Source: Eubacterium sp. UBA3782
GTDB taxonomy: Bacteria; Bacillota; Clostridia; Lachnospirales; Lachnospiraceae
Assembly (NCBI GenBank): GCA_002368795.1
Contig: DFFG01000034.1
Location: forward strand, 22,292-62,861
Direction: 5' to 3'
DNA length: 40,570 nt
The notes under the pieces: generated by a model
Database searches by the model: none
Told to the model about the DNA's origin: nothing
The model's input: only the letters and a program-made list of their open reading frames with translations
Shown here: positions 31,546 to 39,950 of the stretch, piece after piece
Layout of the letters: each line of letters opens with the position of its first letter
How positions within the stretch are numbered: position 1 is the first letter of the stretch
Program-made: the position numbers and the translations under genes

Positions 31546-32847
31546 TTAGATCTTACGCTTATCGATCACACGGACGGCTTTTCCTTCGCTTCTGGCAATG
31601 GATTTGGGAGCGACCAGGGAGACCTTGGCCTTGATGCCCAGCATGGACTTGAGTCCGTCGGACAGAGCTCTCTGGCGATCCTCGATCTCACCGATGTTGT
31701 CGGTAAACATCTCGGGCGTCATCTCGACCTGGACATCCAGGCTGTCGGTGTTGTTGACACGGTCGACGACGATCTGATAGTTTGCCGCATAGCCTTGGTT
31801 GAGGAGTACCGTCTCGATCTGGCTCGGGAATACGTTTACGCCGCGGATGATGAGCATGTCATCGGTACGGCCTTTCGGCTTGGTCATGCGCACATGGGTA
31901 CGGCCGCAGGAGCATTTTTCTCTGGTGAGAGAGCAGATGTCTCTTGTGCGGTAGCGGATCATCGGGAAGGCTTCCTTGTCGATGGCGGTGAAGACGAGCT
32001 CGCCTTCCTTGCCTTCGGGCAGGACTTCCTCGGTATCCGGATCGATGATCTCGGCGATGAAGTGATCCTCGTTTATGTGCATGCCGTCCTGGGCAGAGCA
32101 CTCAAAGGATACGCCGGGACCGGAGAGCTCGGTGAGGCCGTAGATATCGTAAGCCTTGATGCCCATGGTCTTCTGGATATCCTGGCGCATCTCCTCGCTC
32201 CATGCCTCGGCACCAAAGATGCCGGCCTTCAGCGGGATATCGTCCGGTCCGTAGCCCATTTCCTTCATCCGCTCGCCCAGATAGGCGGCGTAGCTAGGTG
32301 TACAGCACAGAATCGTTGCGTTCAGGTCCATGATAAACATGATCTGCCGGTCCGTGTTGCCGGAGCTGGTGGGAATGGTCAGGCAGCCGACCTTGTGGGA
32401 GCCGCCGTTCAGGCCGGGACCTCCGGTAAACAGGCCGTAGCCATAGGATATCTGGCAGACATCCTCGTTGGTGCCGCCGGCTGCCATGATGGCTCTGGCG
32501 CAGCACTCTTCCCACAGATCGATGTCGTGCTGGGTGTAGAAGGCTACAACGCGCTTTCCGGTCGTTCCGGAAGTGGACTGGATCCTTACACAGTTCTCCA
32601 GCGGCTCAGCAAGAAGACCGTAGGGGTAAGCATCCCGCAGATCCTTTTTGGAAAGGAAGGGAAGCTTGTGCAGGTCGTCCGTCGAACGGATATCCTCGGG
32701 GGTCAGGCCCTTTTCCTCCATTTTTTTCCGGTAGTAGGGAACATTGTCCCACACGTGCCGGATCTGTTTGACCAACCGCTCGTCCTGTATTGCCTTGATT
32801 TCCTCGCGGCTGGCACATTCAATAGATTCCTGATAGTACTTTTCCAT
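31546..32847 (-). CDS. Phenylacetate-CoA ligase family protein (aryl-acyl-CoA ligase)
   Basis: This adenylate-forming enzyme of 433 aa is of the PaaK type. The nucleotide loop STSGTTGKRVV is at 91-101, followed by YGYGLFTGGPGLNGG and the AYDIYGLTELSGPG motif, and the C-terminal FPSQIETVLL segment. A Cys-rich REKCSCGRTH stretch is usual for this subgroup. In anaerobes with indolepyruvate oxidoreductase, such ligases work in the ADP/AMP-forming or reverse direction on phenylacetate, indoleacetate or hydroxyphenylacetate; the direction cannot be read from sequence. It lies 33 bp after iorB in the same operon. Confidence 0.92.
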   Translation of the reverse strand: MEKYYQESIECASREEIKAIQDERLVKQIRHVWDNVPYYRKKMEEKGLTPEDIRSTDDLHKLPFLSKKDLRDAYPYGLLAEPLENCVRIQSTSGTTGKRVVAFYTQHDIDLWEECCARAIMAAGGTNEDVCQISYGYGLFTGGPGLNGGSHKVGCLTIPTSSGNTDRQIMFIMDLNATILCCTPSYAAYLGERMKEMGYGPDDIPLKAGIFGAEAWSEEMRQDIQKTMGIKAYDIYGLTELSGPGVSFECSAQDGMHINEDHFIAEIIDPDTEEVLPEGKEGELVFTAIDKEAFPMIRYRTRDICSLTREKCSCGRTHVRMTKPKGRTDDMLIIRGVNVFPSQIETVLLNQGYAANYQIVVDRVNNTDSLDVQVEMTPEMFTDNIGEIEDRQRALSDGLKSMLGIKAKVSLVAPKSIARSEGKAVRVIDKRKI

Positions 32848-32880
32848 GCGTGTTACTCCTATGCATTGATTTTTGTACGG

Positions 32881-33459
32881 TTACTCTTTGTAATCTTTTC
32901 CCAGGGCAAAGGCCTTTTTGTTCATCTCCAGGAACTTTGCGGGAACATTGGCCTCCAGGGAGGCGAGCCAGTCCTCGGCGGGCAGGTCGAAATAGTGGGA
33001 GAGCCTGCCGAGAAGTACGATGTTGACCGCCTTTGAAGAGCCGGCCTCTGTGGCAAGCTTCAGGCAGTCAAGGGCATCGACCTTTGCTCCGGTGGCGCGG
33101 AGCTTGTTTACCAGATCCTCGGGATATTCCGCGGTGCCTGTGATGACAGGCATCGGATCCATCTGCTGGGTGTTAGTCACGATAACACCATCCTTCTTTA
33201 GATAGGGCAGCCATCTGGCAGCTTCCAGGATCTCGAAGGAGACGATGTAATCCGCCTCGCCCAGATCAATGACGGGAGAGTAGACCTTATCGCCGTAGCG
33301 GACGTAGGTAACAACGCTGCCGCCGCGCTGGGACATGCCGTGGACCTCGGATACCTTTACGTCATATCCCTGGGAAAGAAGCAGGTGTCCCAGCAGCTTG
33401 CTCGCAAGGAGCGAGCCCTGGCCGCCGACACCGACGATCATAATGTTTTTTGTCTCCAT
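32881..33459 (-). CDS. iorB: Indolepyruvate:ferredoxin oxidoreductase, beta subunit
   Basis: The gamma-type (POR_N-like) domain subunit, 192 aa, starts with NIMIVGVGGQGSLLASKLLG and has SEVHGMSQRGGSVVTYVRYG, the hallmark of IorB. Together with IorA it oxidatively decarboxylates aryl-2-oxoacids (from Trp, Phe and Tyr) to aryl-acetyl-CoA, passing electrons to ferredoxin. Its start lies 2 bp after the iorA stop, so the two subunits are coupled in translation. Confidence 0.95.
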   Translation of the reverse strand: METKNIMIVGVGGQGSLLASKLLGHLLLSQGYDVKVSEVHGMSQRGGSVVTYVRYGDKVYSPVIDLGEADYIVSFEILEAARWLPYLKKDGVIVTNTQQMDPMPVITGTAEYPEDLVNKLRATGAKVDALDCLKLATEAGSSKAVNIVLLGRLSHYFDLPAEDWLASLEANVPAKFLEMNKKAFALGKDYKE

Positions 33460-33461
33460 GC

Positions 33462-35213
33462 TTAAGCCTCCTTTCCGGTGCCCTGCAGAGCGTCAAAGCG
33501 GCAGAGCTGGCTGCAGACGTTGCAGCCGACACAGAGCGTGGCATCGATCCGGGCCTTTTTGTCCTTGACCGAGATGGCCGGGCAGCCGACCTTCATGCAG
33601 GATTTGCAGCCGACACAGTTGTCGGTATTGACGGTCAGCGGCGGGTTGTGCTTTACATATTTCAGCAGCGCGCAGGGCCGTCTGGAGATGATGACCGAGG
33701 GCTCAGCCGCGGCCAGCTCTTCCTTCAGGACGCTGTCGCACTGTTCCAGGTCGTAGGGATCCACCACACGCACGCGGTTAAAGCCCATCGCCTTGCACAG
33801 CGCCTCCAGATCGATCTTTCCGGCCGGATCACCCTTGATGTTGTAGCCGGTGGTCGGGTTCTGCTGATGGCCGGTCATACCGGTGATCGAGTTGTCCGCG
33901 ATGATGATCGTAGAGTTGGACTGGTTGTAGGCGACGTTTGCCAGACCGGTCATGCCGGAGTGCATAAAGGTGGAGTCGCCGATGACGGCAACGGTTTTTC
34001 CTTCGCTCTCTGCGCCGCGGACCTTATTGAATCCATGAAGTGCTCCGATGGAAGCACCCATGCAGAGGGTCATCTCGATGGCGCCAAGGGGCTGTACCGC
34101 ACCGAGGGTGTAGCAGCCGATGTCGCCAAGGACGGTGCATTTGTTTTTCTTCAGAGTATAGAACAGACCTCTGTGGGGACAGCCGGCGCACATGACAGGC
34201 GGTCTTGCGGGGATCTGCTCGCCAAGGGAGTAGGCGGACGCGATGTCCTTGCCAAATTTGGAAGCGACCAGGTTCTGGGAGAACTCATCGACCATCGGGA
34301 ACAGCTCCTTGCCGGTGACAGGGATGCCAAGGGCGCGGACATGATTCTCAATGATGGGATCCAGCTCCTCCACGACATAGAGCTTATCGACCTTTGCGGC
34401 GAAGTCCTGGATCAGCTTAACAGGAAGCGGATTGGCCATGCCCAGCTTCAGGACGCTGACGCTTTCGCCAAAGACCTCCTTGACATACTGGTAGGAAGTG
34501 GAGGCGGTGATGATGCCGATTTCCGTGCCGCCCATCTCTACACGGTTTACCGGAGATGTCTCGGCGTACTCGGTCAGGGCCTTCGTGCGCTCCTCAACAA
34601 TGGGATGGCGCCGCCGCGCGTTGCCTGGCATCATGACGTACTTGGCGATATTCTTTTCGTAGGGCTTGTCCGGTACGGTGCGCTCGCCGGTCTCCACCAC
34701 AGACTGGGAGTGAGCTACGCGGGTGCACATCTTGATCAGGACCGGAGTATCGAACTTTTCGGAGATCTCGTAGGCGAGCTTTGTGAACTCCAGGGCCTCT
34801 GCCGAGTCTGAGGGCTCGAGCATCGGGACCTTGGATGCGATCGCATGATGGCGGCTGTCCTGCTCGTTCTGGGAGGAATGCATGCCGGCATCGTCCGCAA
34901 CGCCGATGACCATACCTGCATTCACGCCCGTGTAGGACATGGTATACAGAGGATCTGCTGCGACATTCAGTCCGACGTGCTTCATGGCACAGAAGGAACG
35001 GCGGCCGGCAAGGCAGGAGCCAAAGGCAGACTCCATGGCGACCTTCTCGTTCGGCGCCCATTCGCAGTAGATCTCATCATATTTTACTGCTTCTTCGGTT
35101 ATCTCAGTGCTGGGTGTTCCAGGATAACTGGAAATAAAACAGACGCCTGCTTCGTACAGACCGCGGGCGACTGCTTTGTTTCCCAGCATGAGCTGTTTTG
35201 TATTTTTATTCAT
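33462..35213 (-). CDS. iorA: Indolepyruvate:ferredoxin oxidoreductase, alpha subunit
   Basis: This is the large catalytic subunit of 583 aa. The N-terminal pyrimidine-binding region has the substrate-binding FISSYPGTPSTEI and the EKVAMESAFG glutamate. A central TPP-binding domain follows, with CAGCPHRG, GDIGCYTLG and GDSTFMHSGMTGL. The C-terminal ferredoxin domain has two cysteine clusters, CVGCKSCMKVGCP and CVGCNVCSQLC, for two [4Fe-4S] centres. The enzyme is oxygen sensitive. The start at 35213 (MNKNTKQLMLGNKA) has AAAGGAGG 8 bases upstream; the frame is open for another 2.2 kb upstream only as an antisense shadow of the acyl-CoA synthetase gene. It is first in the operon iorA-iorB-ligase-ACT. 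Confidence 0.96.
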   Translation of the reverse strand: MNKNTKQLMLGNKAVARGLYEAGVCFISSYPGTPSTEITEEAVKYDEIYCEWAPNEKVAMESAFGSCLAGRRSFCAMKHVGLNVAADPLYTMSYTGVNAGMVIGVADDAGMHSSQNEQDSRHHAIASKVPMLEPSDSAEALEFTKLAYEISEKFDTPVLIKMCTRVAHSQSVVETGERTVPDKPYEKNIAKYVMMPGNARRRHPIVEERTKALTEYAETSPVNRVEMGGTEIGIITASTSYQYVKEVFGESVSVLKLGMANPLPVKLIQDFAAKVDKLYVVEELDPIIENHVRALGIPVTGKELFPMVDEFSQNLVASKFGKDIASAYSLGEQIPARPPVMCAGCPHRGLFYTLKKNKCTVLGDIGCYTLGAVQPLGAIEMTLCMGASIGALHGFNKVRGAESEGKTVAVIGDSTFMHSGMTGLANVAYNQSNSTIIIADNSITGMTGHQQNPTTGYNIKGDPAGKIDLEALCKAMGFNRVRVVDPYDLEQCDSVLKEELAAAEPSVIISRRPCALLKYVKHNPPLTVNTDNCVGCKSCMKVGCPAISVKDKKARIDATLCVGCNVCSQLCRFDALQGTGKEA

Positions 35214-35238
35214 TAACGGTAACCTCCTTTTATGATTC

Positions 35239-35266
35239 AGTATAGCGTATGACTTGGCAAAATCAA
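35239..35266 (-). promoter_or_regulatory. Promoter of the iorAB operon
   Basis: On the minus strand TTGATT (35266-35261) and TATACT (35244-35239) are 16 bp apart, with a short leader of roughly 20 nt carrying the ribosome binding site. Confidence 0.65.
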
Positions 35267-35357
35267 GAAAATTCGCTTTTGGATAAACGAAAAAAGTGTG
35301 GAAATACAAGGGCTGGAACGCATTTGGGAGGTTTTTTCCGAAATTGCCGGCCGTCCC

Positions 35358-35386
35358 TTGACAAGCGTCTGGAAAGAGGGTAGAAT
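35358..35386 (+). promoter_or_regulatory. Promoter of the acyl-CoA synthetase gene
   Basis: A consensus TTGACA (35358-35363) and TAGAAT (35381-35386) are 17 bp apart. The divergent iorA promoter is about 90 bp away, so one regulator could act on both. Confidence 0.78.
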
Positions 35387-35418
35387 ACTTTAGCGGTTTA
35401 AATCGCAAAAACAGAGAT

Positions 35419-35485
35419 CCGGATGCGGAACAACCTTCATCCGGACGAAAAAGACCGGCCGGAGCAGAACAAAAAGAGCCGGTCT
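35419..35485 (+). promoter_or_regulatory. Two perfect hairpins in the acyl-CoA synthetase leader
   Basis: CCGGATG (35419-35425) / CATCCGG (35438-35444) and AGACCGGC (35452-35459) / GCCGGTCT (35478-35485) occupy the leader just ahead of the GGGAGG ribosome binding site. No T run follows either, so they are not terminators. They might stabilise the mRNA or form part of a regulatory leader. Confidence 0.5.
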
Positions 35486-35501
35486 GACAGGGAGGTAGAC
35501 T

Positions 35502-37136
35502 ATGCCAATTACAGATCTTCTCGAAAGGAACAGCAAGCTTTACGGCAACGAGGTCGCTCTGGTCGAGATCAATCCCGAGATCAAGGAGGAGCAGAGGGTC
35601 ACCTGGAAGGAGTATGAGCTGATCCAGCCCACCTCGCGCACATTTTACCGCAGACAGATCACCTGGTCTGTGTTCAATGAAAAGGCAAACCGTGTGGCCA
35701 ATATGCTGATCGAGCGGGGCATCCGCAAGGATCAGAAATGCGCGATCCTGCTGATGAACTGCCTGGAATGGCTGCCGATCTATTTCGGCATTCTGAAGAC
35801 GGGCGCTGTCGCTGTTCCGCTGAATTTCCGCTTTACCGGCGAGGAGATCGATTACTGCCTGAAGGCATCCGATTCGGACGTACTGTTTTATGGTCCGGAG
35901 TTTATCGGAAGAATAGAAGACATTGCCGGCAAGATCAAGCACAATACGCTGCTGTACTACGTTGGCGACCAGTGTCCTTCCTATGCAGAGGACTATTACC
36001 GGCAGGTGTCCAACGCCTCTTCGGTCGCGCCTCTGATCCTGGTTGAGGACACGGACAACGCAGCGATCTATTTCTCCTCCGGCACGACCGGCTTCCCGAA
36101 GCCGATCCTGCACCTGCACAAGGCACTGATGCAGTCCGCGCAGATGGAGGCCATCCATCACGAGACCACCAAAAAGGACAATTTCCTCTGCATCCCGCCG
36201 CTGTATCACACCGGCGCAAAGATGCACTGGTTCGGCTCCCTGTATACTGGAAGCCGGGCGGTCATCCTGAAAGGCAACTCTCCGGAGGCGATCTTCCAGG
36301 CTGTCTCGAACGAAGGCTGCACCATCGTCTGGCTGCTGGTCCCCTGGGCACAGGACATCCTGGCAGCGCTGGATTCCGGCAGACTGAAAATCGAGGATTT
36401 CCACCTCAGCCAGTGGAGACTGATGCACATCGGTGCACAGCCGGTACCCCCGAGCCTGATCCACCGCTGGAGGCAGTATTTCCCGAATCACAAATACGAT
36501 ACAAACTACGGCCTTTCCGAGTCCACCGGTCCCGGATGTGTCCATCTGGGTGTTGAAAACATCCATAAGATCGGCGCGATCGGTATCCCCGGATATGGCT
36601 GGAAGGCAAAGATCGTGGACGAGCTGGGCACTCCGGTAGAGGATGGAGAGGTCGGTGAGCTTTGTGTCAGAGGCCCGGGCGTCATGGTTGAATATTACAA
36701 GAACCCCGAGGCTACGGCAGAGGTCCTGAAGGAAGGCTGGCTCCACACGGGCGACATGGCCCGGAAGGACGAGGACGGCTTCATCTTCCTGGTTGACAGA
36801 AAGAAAGATGTCATCATTTCCGGCGGTGAAAACCTGTATCCCGTCCAGATAGAGAGCTTCCTGAGCGCCAACAACAAGATCCACGATGTGGCCGTCATCG
36901 GTCTTCCTGACGAGCGCCTTGGCGAGATCGCGGCAGCGATCGTACAGGTCAAGGAGGGCATGGAGCTGACCGAGGAAGAGCTGCGGCAGTTCTGCATCGA
37001 TCTGCCCAGATACAAGAGACCGCGCAAATACATCTTTGCACCGGTCATCCGCAATGCGACCGGAAAGATCGACAAGCCGAAGCTGCGTGAGATCTACGGC
37101 GGCGAGAGACTGGTCGAAAAACAGAACCAGTCCTGA
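35502..37136 (+). CDS. Acyl-CoA synthetase (AMP-forming, class I adenylate-forming)
   Basis: This 544-aa enzyme activates a carboxylic acid as its CoA thioester through an acyl-adenylate. Key motifs are the P-loop IYFSSGTTGFPKP (about 188-200), YGLSESTGPG, GWLHTGDMARKDEDGFIFLVDRKKD, and the C-terminal lysine in NATGKIDKPKLRE. The chain length or type of acid is not decided by these motifs. It is divergent from the iorAB operon, which makes an aryl or branched acid a reasonable guess (inference). GGGAGG at 35490-35495 is 6 bases before the ATG. Confidence 0.9.
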   Translation: MPITDLLERNSKLYGNEVALVEINPEIKEEQRVTWKEYELIQPTSRTFYRRQITWSVFNEKANRVANMLIERGIRKDQKCAILLMNCLEWLPIYFGILKTGAVAVPLNFRFTGEEIDYCLKASDSDVLFYGPEFIGRIEDIAGKIKHNTLLYYVGDQCPSYAEDYYRQVSNASSVAPLILVEDTDNAAIYFSSGTTGFPKPILHLHKALMQSAQMEAIHHETTKKDNFLCIPPLYHTGAKMHWFGSLYTGSRAVILKGNSPEAIFQAVSNEGCTIVWLLVPWAQDILAALDSGRLKIEDFHLSQWRLMHIGAQPVPPSLIHRWRQYFPNHKYDTNYGLSESTGPGCVHLGVENIHKIGAIGIPGYGWKAKIVDELGTPVEDGEVGELCVRGPGVMVEYYKNPEATAEVLKEGWLHTGDMARKDEDGFIFLVDRKKDVIISGGENLYPVQIESFLSANNKIHDVAVIGLPDERLGEIAAAIVQVKEGMELTEEELRQFCIDLPRYKRPRKYIFAPVIRNATGKIDKPKLREIYGGERLVEKQNQS

Positions 37137-37175
37137 TACGGACAAAATAGTAAGCTGCCATCTGAAACCAGGCAG

Positions 37176-37349
37176 CTGCTGTACGAAAATAGAACATGTG
37201 CATAAATATTCTTTGCGGGAAAGCATCGTGCCTGTCCAAAGCACAGCGGTACAATGTTGGAAGCTGTTTCCACAGACTCCTTCAGGTACCGGATGAGGTC
37301 CGTTCCTTCCGGAATGTTTATGCACATGTTTTTTGTTTTTGTGCAGCAG
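37176..37349 (+). repeat. Family 2 palindromic element, copy 2
   Basis: The outer arms CTGCTGTAC (37176-37184) and GTGCAGCAG (37341-37349) extend inward through ATGTGCATAAATATTC and its complement GAATGTTTATGCACAT. The internal stem CGGTAC/GTACCG surrounds GGAA/TTCC. It is the most diverged copy, in plus orientation, 39 bp after the acyl-CoA synthetase stop. A 7-bp hairpin (AGCTGCC 37153-37159 / GGCAGCT 37171-37177) overlaps its left edge. The rest of the 323-bp gap holds the aminopeptidase promoter. Confidence 0.85.
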
Positions 37350-37383
37350 GCGTTTTGTTCTTGAGAAGAATCCGCAGGAAAAC

Positions 37384-37419
37384 TTGACAGTGGCTTTTTT
37401 TGAGGCAGAATGGTAGAAT
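37384..37419 (+). promoter_or_regulatory. Promoter of the M18 aminopeptidase gene
   Basis: A consensus TTGACA (37384-37389) is followed by CAGAAT (37406-37411) at 16 bp. An extended -10 TGG-TAGAAT (37414-37419) lies just beyond and might be used instead. Confidence 0.6.
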
Positions 37420-37459
37420 AGGTACTGCGTCAACAATCAAAGAGAGGAACGTTTTGACT

Positions 37460-38827
37460 ATGGAAAAAAAGCAGACGATCTGGAATAAGTCAGACAGACA
37501 GGCGCTGGACGCTTTCTGCGAGGACTACAGAAAATTTCTCTCCGCCAGCAAGACGGAGCGTGAGAATGTGACAAATATGACGGCCGAGCTGCGTGCAGCC
37601 GGCGCTGTTTCGCTGGAGGAGGTCATCGCTTCCGGAAAGAAGCCGGCACCTGGCGATCTGATCTACAGTGATGTGATGAAAAAATCTCTGGTGATCTTCC
37701 GCATCGGCAAACGCCCCCTGACAGACGGTCTGCGTCTTCTGGGCGCCCATATCGATTCCCCCAGACTGGATCTGAAGCAGCATCCGCTGTATGAGGACAA
37801 CAATCTGGCCATGATGGAGACCCATTATTACGGCGGAATCAAGAAATACCAGTGGGTGACCGTTCCCCTGGCACTGCATGGCGTGGTGGCAAAGAAGGAC
37901 GGAAGCATTGTGGAGATCTGTATCGGTGAGAAGCCGTCCGATCCGGTGCTGGGCGTCAGCGATCTGCTGATCCACCTCTCCGCCAACCAGATGAGCAAGA
38001 AGGTCAGCGATGCCGTTACCGGCGAGAACCTGAACATCCTTGTGGGCAGCATCCCCCTGGAGGGACAGGAGAAGGAAGCGGTCAAAGCCAGGATCCTGGA
38101 TATCCTGAAGGCAGAATATGGCATTGAGGATGATGATTTTGTTTCGGCTGAGATCGAGGCTGTTCCGGCAGGCGAGGCCAGAGATTACGGTCTGGACCGC
38201 AGCATGATCATGGGTTATGGCCAGGACGACCGTGTCTGTGCCTACACTTCCTTCCGTGCGATCATGGATCTGGCAGATCCCGAGTACACCGGCATCTGTG
38301 TGCTTGCCGACAAGGAGGAGATCGGCAGTGTCGGTGCGACCGGCATGCATGCCCGCTTCTTCGAGAACATCCTGGCGGAAATGATGGAGCTTATGGGCTG
38401 CTACAGCGAGCTGGAGCTTCGCCGTCTCCTGACAAAGACAAAGGTCCTTTCCTCCGATGTCAGTGCCGGCTTCGATCCGAACTATCCGGAGGTCATGGAG
38501 AAAAACAACTGTGCCTACATGGGCAAAGGTCCGGTCTTCAACAAGTACACCGGCTCCAGAGGCAAGAGCGGATCCAACGATGCCAATGCAGAGTACATCG
38601 CCTTCCTTCGCAATCTGATGGATGAGGGCGGCATCATCTACCAGACGTCCGAGCTCGGAAAGGTCGATGAGGGCGGCGGCGGCACCATCGCCTACATCCT
38701 GGCCAATCTGGGTATGGAGGTCATCGACTTCGGTGTTCCCGTGCTGAACATGCACGCGCCCTGGGAGATCAGCAGCAAGGCAGATGTCTATGAGACATAC
38801 CGGGCATACAAGGTATTCCTGAAATAA
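37460..38827 (+). CDS. M18 family aminopeptidase
   Basis: This cytoplasmic dizinc aminopeptidase of 455 aa (LAP4/ApeB type) releases N-terminal, often acidic or neutral residues from peptides. Family motifs are GAHIDSPRLDLKQHPLYED with the first metal histidine and aspartate, DKEEIGSVGATGMHA with the catalytic glutamate pair, and VLNMHAPWEISS with the last metal histidine near the C-terminus. ATG 37460 is taken as the start. A TTG six bases upstream (37454) has better spacing to AGAGAGG (37441-37447) and cannot be excluded. It could process peptides brought in by systems such as Opp. Confidence 0.93.
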   Translation: MEKKQTIWNKSDRQALDAFCEDYRKFLSASKTERENVTNMTAELRAAGAVSLEEVIASGKKPAPGDLIYSDVMKKSLVIFRIGKRPLTDGLRLLGAHIDSPRLDLKQHPLYEDNNLAMMETHYYGGIKKYQWVTVPLALHGVVAKKDGSIVEICIGEKPSDPVLGVSDLLIHLSANQMSKKVSDAVTGENLNILVGSIPLEGQEKEAVKARILDILKAEYGIEDDDFVSAEIEAVPAGEARDYGLDRSMIMGYGQDDRVCAYTSFRAIMDLADPEYTGICVLADKEEIGSVGATGMHARFFENILAEMMELMGCYSELELRRLLTKTKVLSSDVSAGFDPNYPEVMEKNNCAYMGKGPVFNKYTGSRGKSGSNDANAEYIAFLRNLMDEGGIIYQTSELGKVDEGGGGTIAYILANLGMEVIDFGVPVLNMHAPWEISSKADVYETYRAYKVFLK

Positions 38828-38866
38828 AGGGACGATATTCAAATAGAAGAAAGAGCGTGACAGAAC

Positions 38867-39370
38867 ATGCATGACAAACTGACACAGAGTGATATCGACA
38901 AGCTGCAGGAGGAGATCGACCACCGGAAGCTGGTGGTCCGTCCGCAGATTCTGAAGGAAGTCCAGGAGGCCAGAGCCCAGGGAGACCTGAGCGAAAACTT
39001 CGAGTACTATGCCGCCAGAAAGGCCAAGGGCGAAAATGACAGCCGCATCCGCTATCTGGAGCAGATGATCCGGACAGCCATCCTGGTCGAGGAAAACTCC
39101 AAGGCCGATGAAGTCGGACTGAACAAGCGGGTGACCGTGCGTTTTGAGGATGAGGATGATACGGAGGAGTACAAGATCGTGACCTCCGTGCGGGCCAGCT
39201 CTCTGCGCGGCCTGATCACTCCGGAATCTCCGGTGGGCAGAGCCCTCATGGGCCATAAGGCGGGCGATACCTGCCACGTAAAGGTCAATGACCAGGTAGA
39301 GTATGACGTCGTTATCGTAAAAGTGGAAAATGTAGGAGAGGAAGAGACCGACACCATCCGGTCCTTCTGA
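38867..39370 (+). CDS. greA: Transcription elongation factor GreA family
   Basis: GreA enters the secondary channel of RNA polymerase and stimulates cleavage of backtracked RNA. The 167-aa protein has the N-terminal coiled coil with the tip motif GDLSENFEYYAARKAKG, in which the essential acidic residues D and E are kept, and a C-terminal FKBP-like domain (TPESPVGRALMGHKAGD). The N-terminus is slightly longer than in E. coli GreA. It is 39 bp after the aminopeptidase gene, probably on the same transcript, and family 2 copy 3 begins 9 bp behind its stop, where a terminator would be expected. Confidence 0.94.
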   Translation: MHDKLTQSDIDKLQEEIDHRKLVVRPQILKEVQEARAQGDLSENFEYYAARKAKGENDSRIRYLEQMIRTAILVEENSKADEVGLNKRVTVRFEDEDDTEEYKIVTSVRASSLRGLITPESPVGRALMGHKAGDTCHVKVNDQVEYDVVIVKVENVGEEETDTIRSF

Positions 39371-39379
39371 TCTGAAGAT

Positions 39380-39549
39380 GGGGCTGCCGCACGAAGCAGT
39401 TGGTACATAAATATTCTTTCGGGAAGCGCTCTCGCTCGGTCCAAAGTGCAATGGCACTAAGTCGGAATCAGAAGATTCCTCCAAGTGCCGGCACTGCGGA
39501 TGTTCCCTTCAGAATATTTATGTACGCTTTTGCTTCGTGCGGCAGCCCC
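39380..39549 (+). repeat. Family 2 palindromic element, copy 3
   Basis: This 170-bp element has 18-bp outer arms that pair perfectly: GGGGCTGCCGCACGAAGC (39380-39397) with GCTTCGTGCGGCAGCCCC (39532-39549). Next inside come GTACATAAATATTCT / AGAATATTTATGTAC and the internal GGCACT/AGTGCC stem around GGAATC/GATTCC. It is in plus orientation, 9 bp after greA, and CTTTCT follows the right arm, so it may serve as the terminator. Confidence 0.92.
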
Positions 39550-39809
39550 TTTCTATATGGCCGGAGGATCAGCGCCGGATGCTGTCTGGAGGATCAGTGC
39601 GGATGAGGGGATGGTGTCATCGGTCAGATCTACTGGGCAGCTTGCGGCAGGATCTTTGCCGGATGAGAAGGCCAGTATCTGCGTCCGTGGTGCCTTTTAT
39701 ATGAAAGGGTCTGTCAGATGCTGCGGACGGGAGGTATGGCCAGAATTCCGGACATGGAATCAAAAAAGTCGCGAATCATGAAAAAATTGTGAAATCAACG
39801 GCAGGAGTC
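39550..39809. other. Intergenic region before ftsH without recognisable gene
   Basis: A 98-codon open frame crosses this stretch but starts inside family 2 copy 3 and shows no recognisable domain. A short near-repeat (GGAGGATCAG then C/TG and CGGATG) occurs at about 39555 and 39581. Nothing else is supported. Confidence 0.4.
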
Positions 39810-39838
39810 TTGACTTTGATTTGGGGTTGACGGATACT
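39810..39838 (+). promoter_or_regulatory. Possible promoter of ftsH
   Basis: TTGACT (39810-39815) and GATACT (39833-39838) are 17 bp apart. The roughly 105-nt leader contains a hairpin (CTGGGTA, loop CAGC, TATCCAG, about 39876-39893). I see no CtsR or CIRCE heat-shock operator. Confidence 0.5.
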
Positions 39839-39950
39839 GTCTTTGAATAGATTTTATGCAATTAAAACGCCCGGTCTGGGTACAGCTATCCAGAGAAAAG
39901 CAAAGTTCCGGACGGCATCCGATAGATTTCCTGCTAAGGAGGCGACTGAA

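Noticed and set aside
31492..33036. 514-codon plus-strand open frame opposite the phenylacetate-CoA ligase gene
   Set aside because: It is antisense to a clear family member, with no ribosome binding site or motif.
33450..34811. 453-codon plus-strand open frame opposite iorA
   Set aside because: It is antisense to conserved TPP and ferredoxin motifs of iorA and carries no domain of its own.
35214..37436. Open extension of the iorA frame upstream to 37436
   Set aside because: The extra 740 residues are antisense to the acyl-CoA synthetase and have no family similarity; iorA has a good ribosome binding site and normal N-terminus at 35213.
39485..39781. 98-codon open frame between greA and ftsH
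   Set aside because: It starts inside the family 2 palindromic element, has no ribosome binding site or domain, and has Cys/Arg-rich composition typical of noise.
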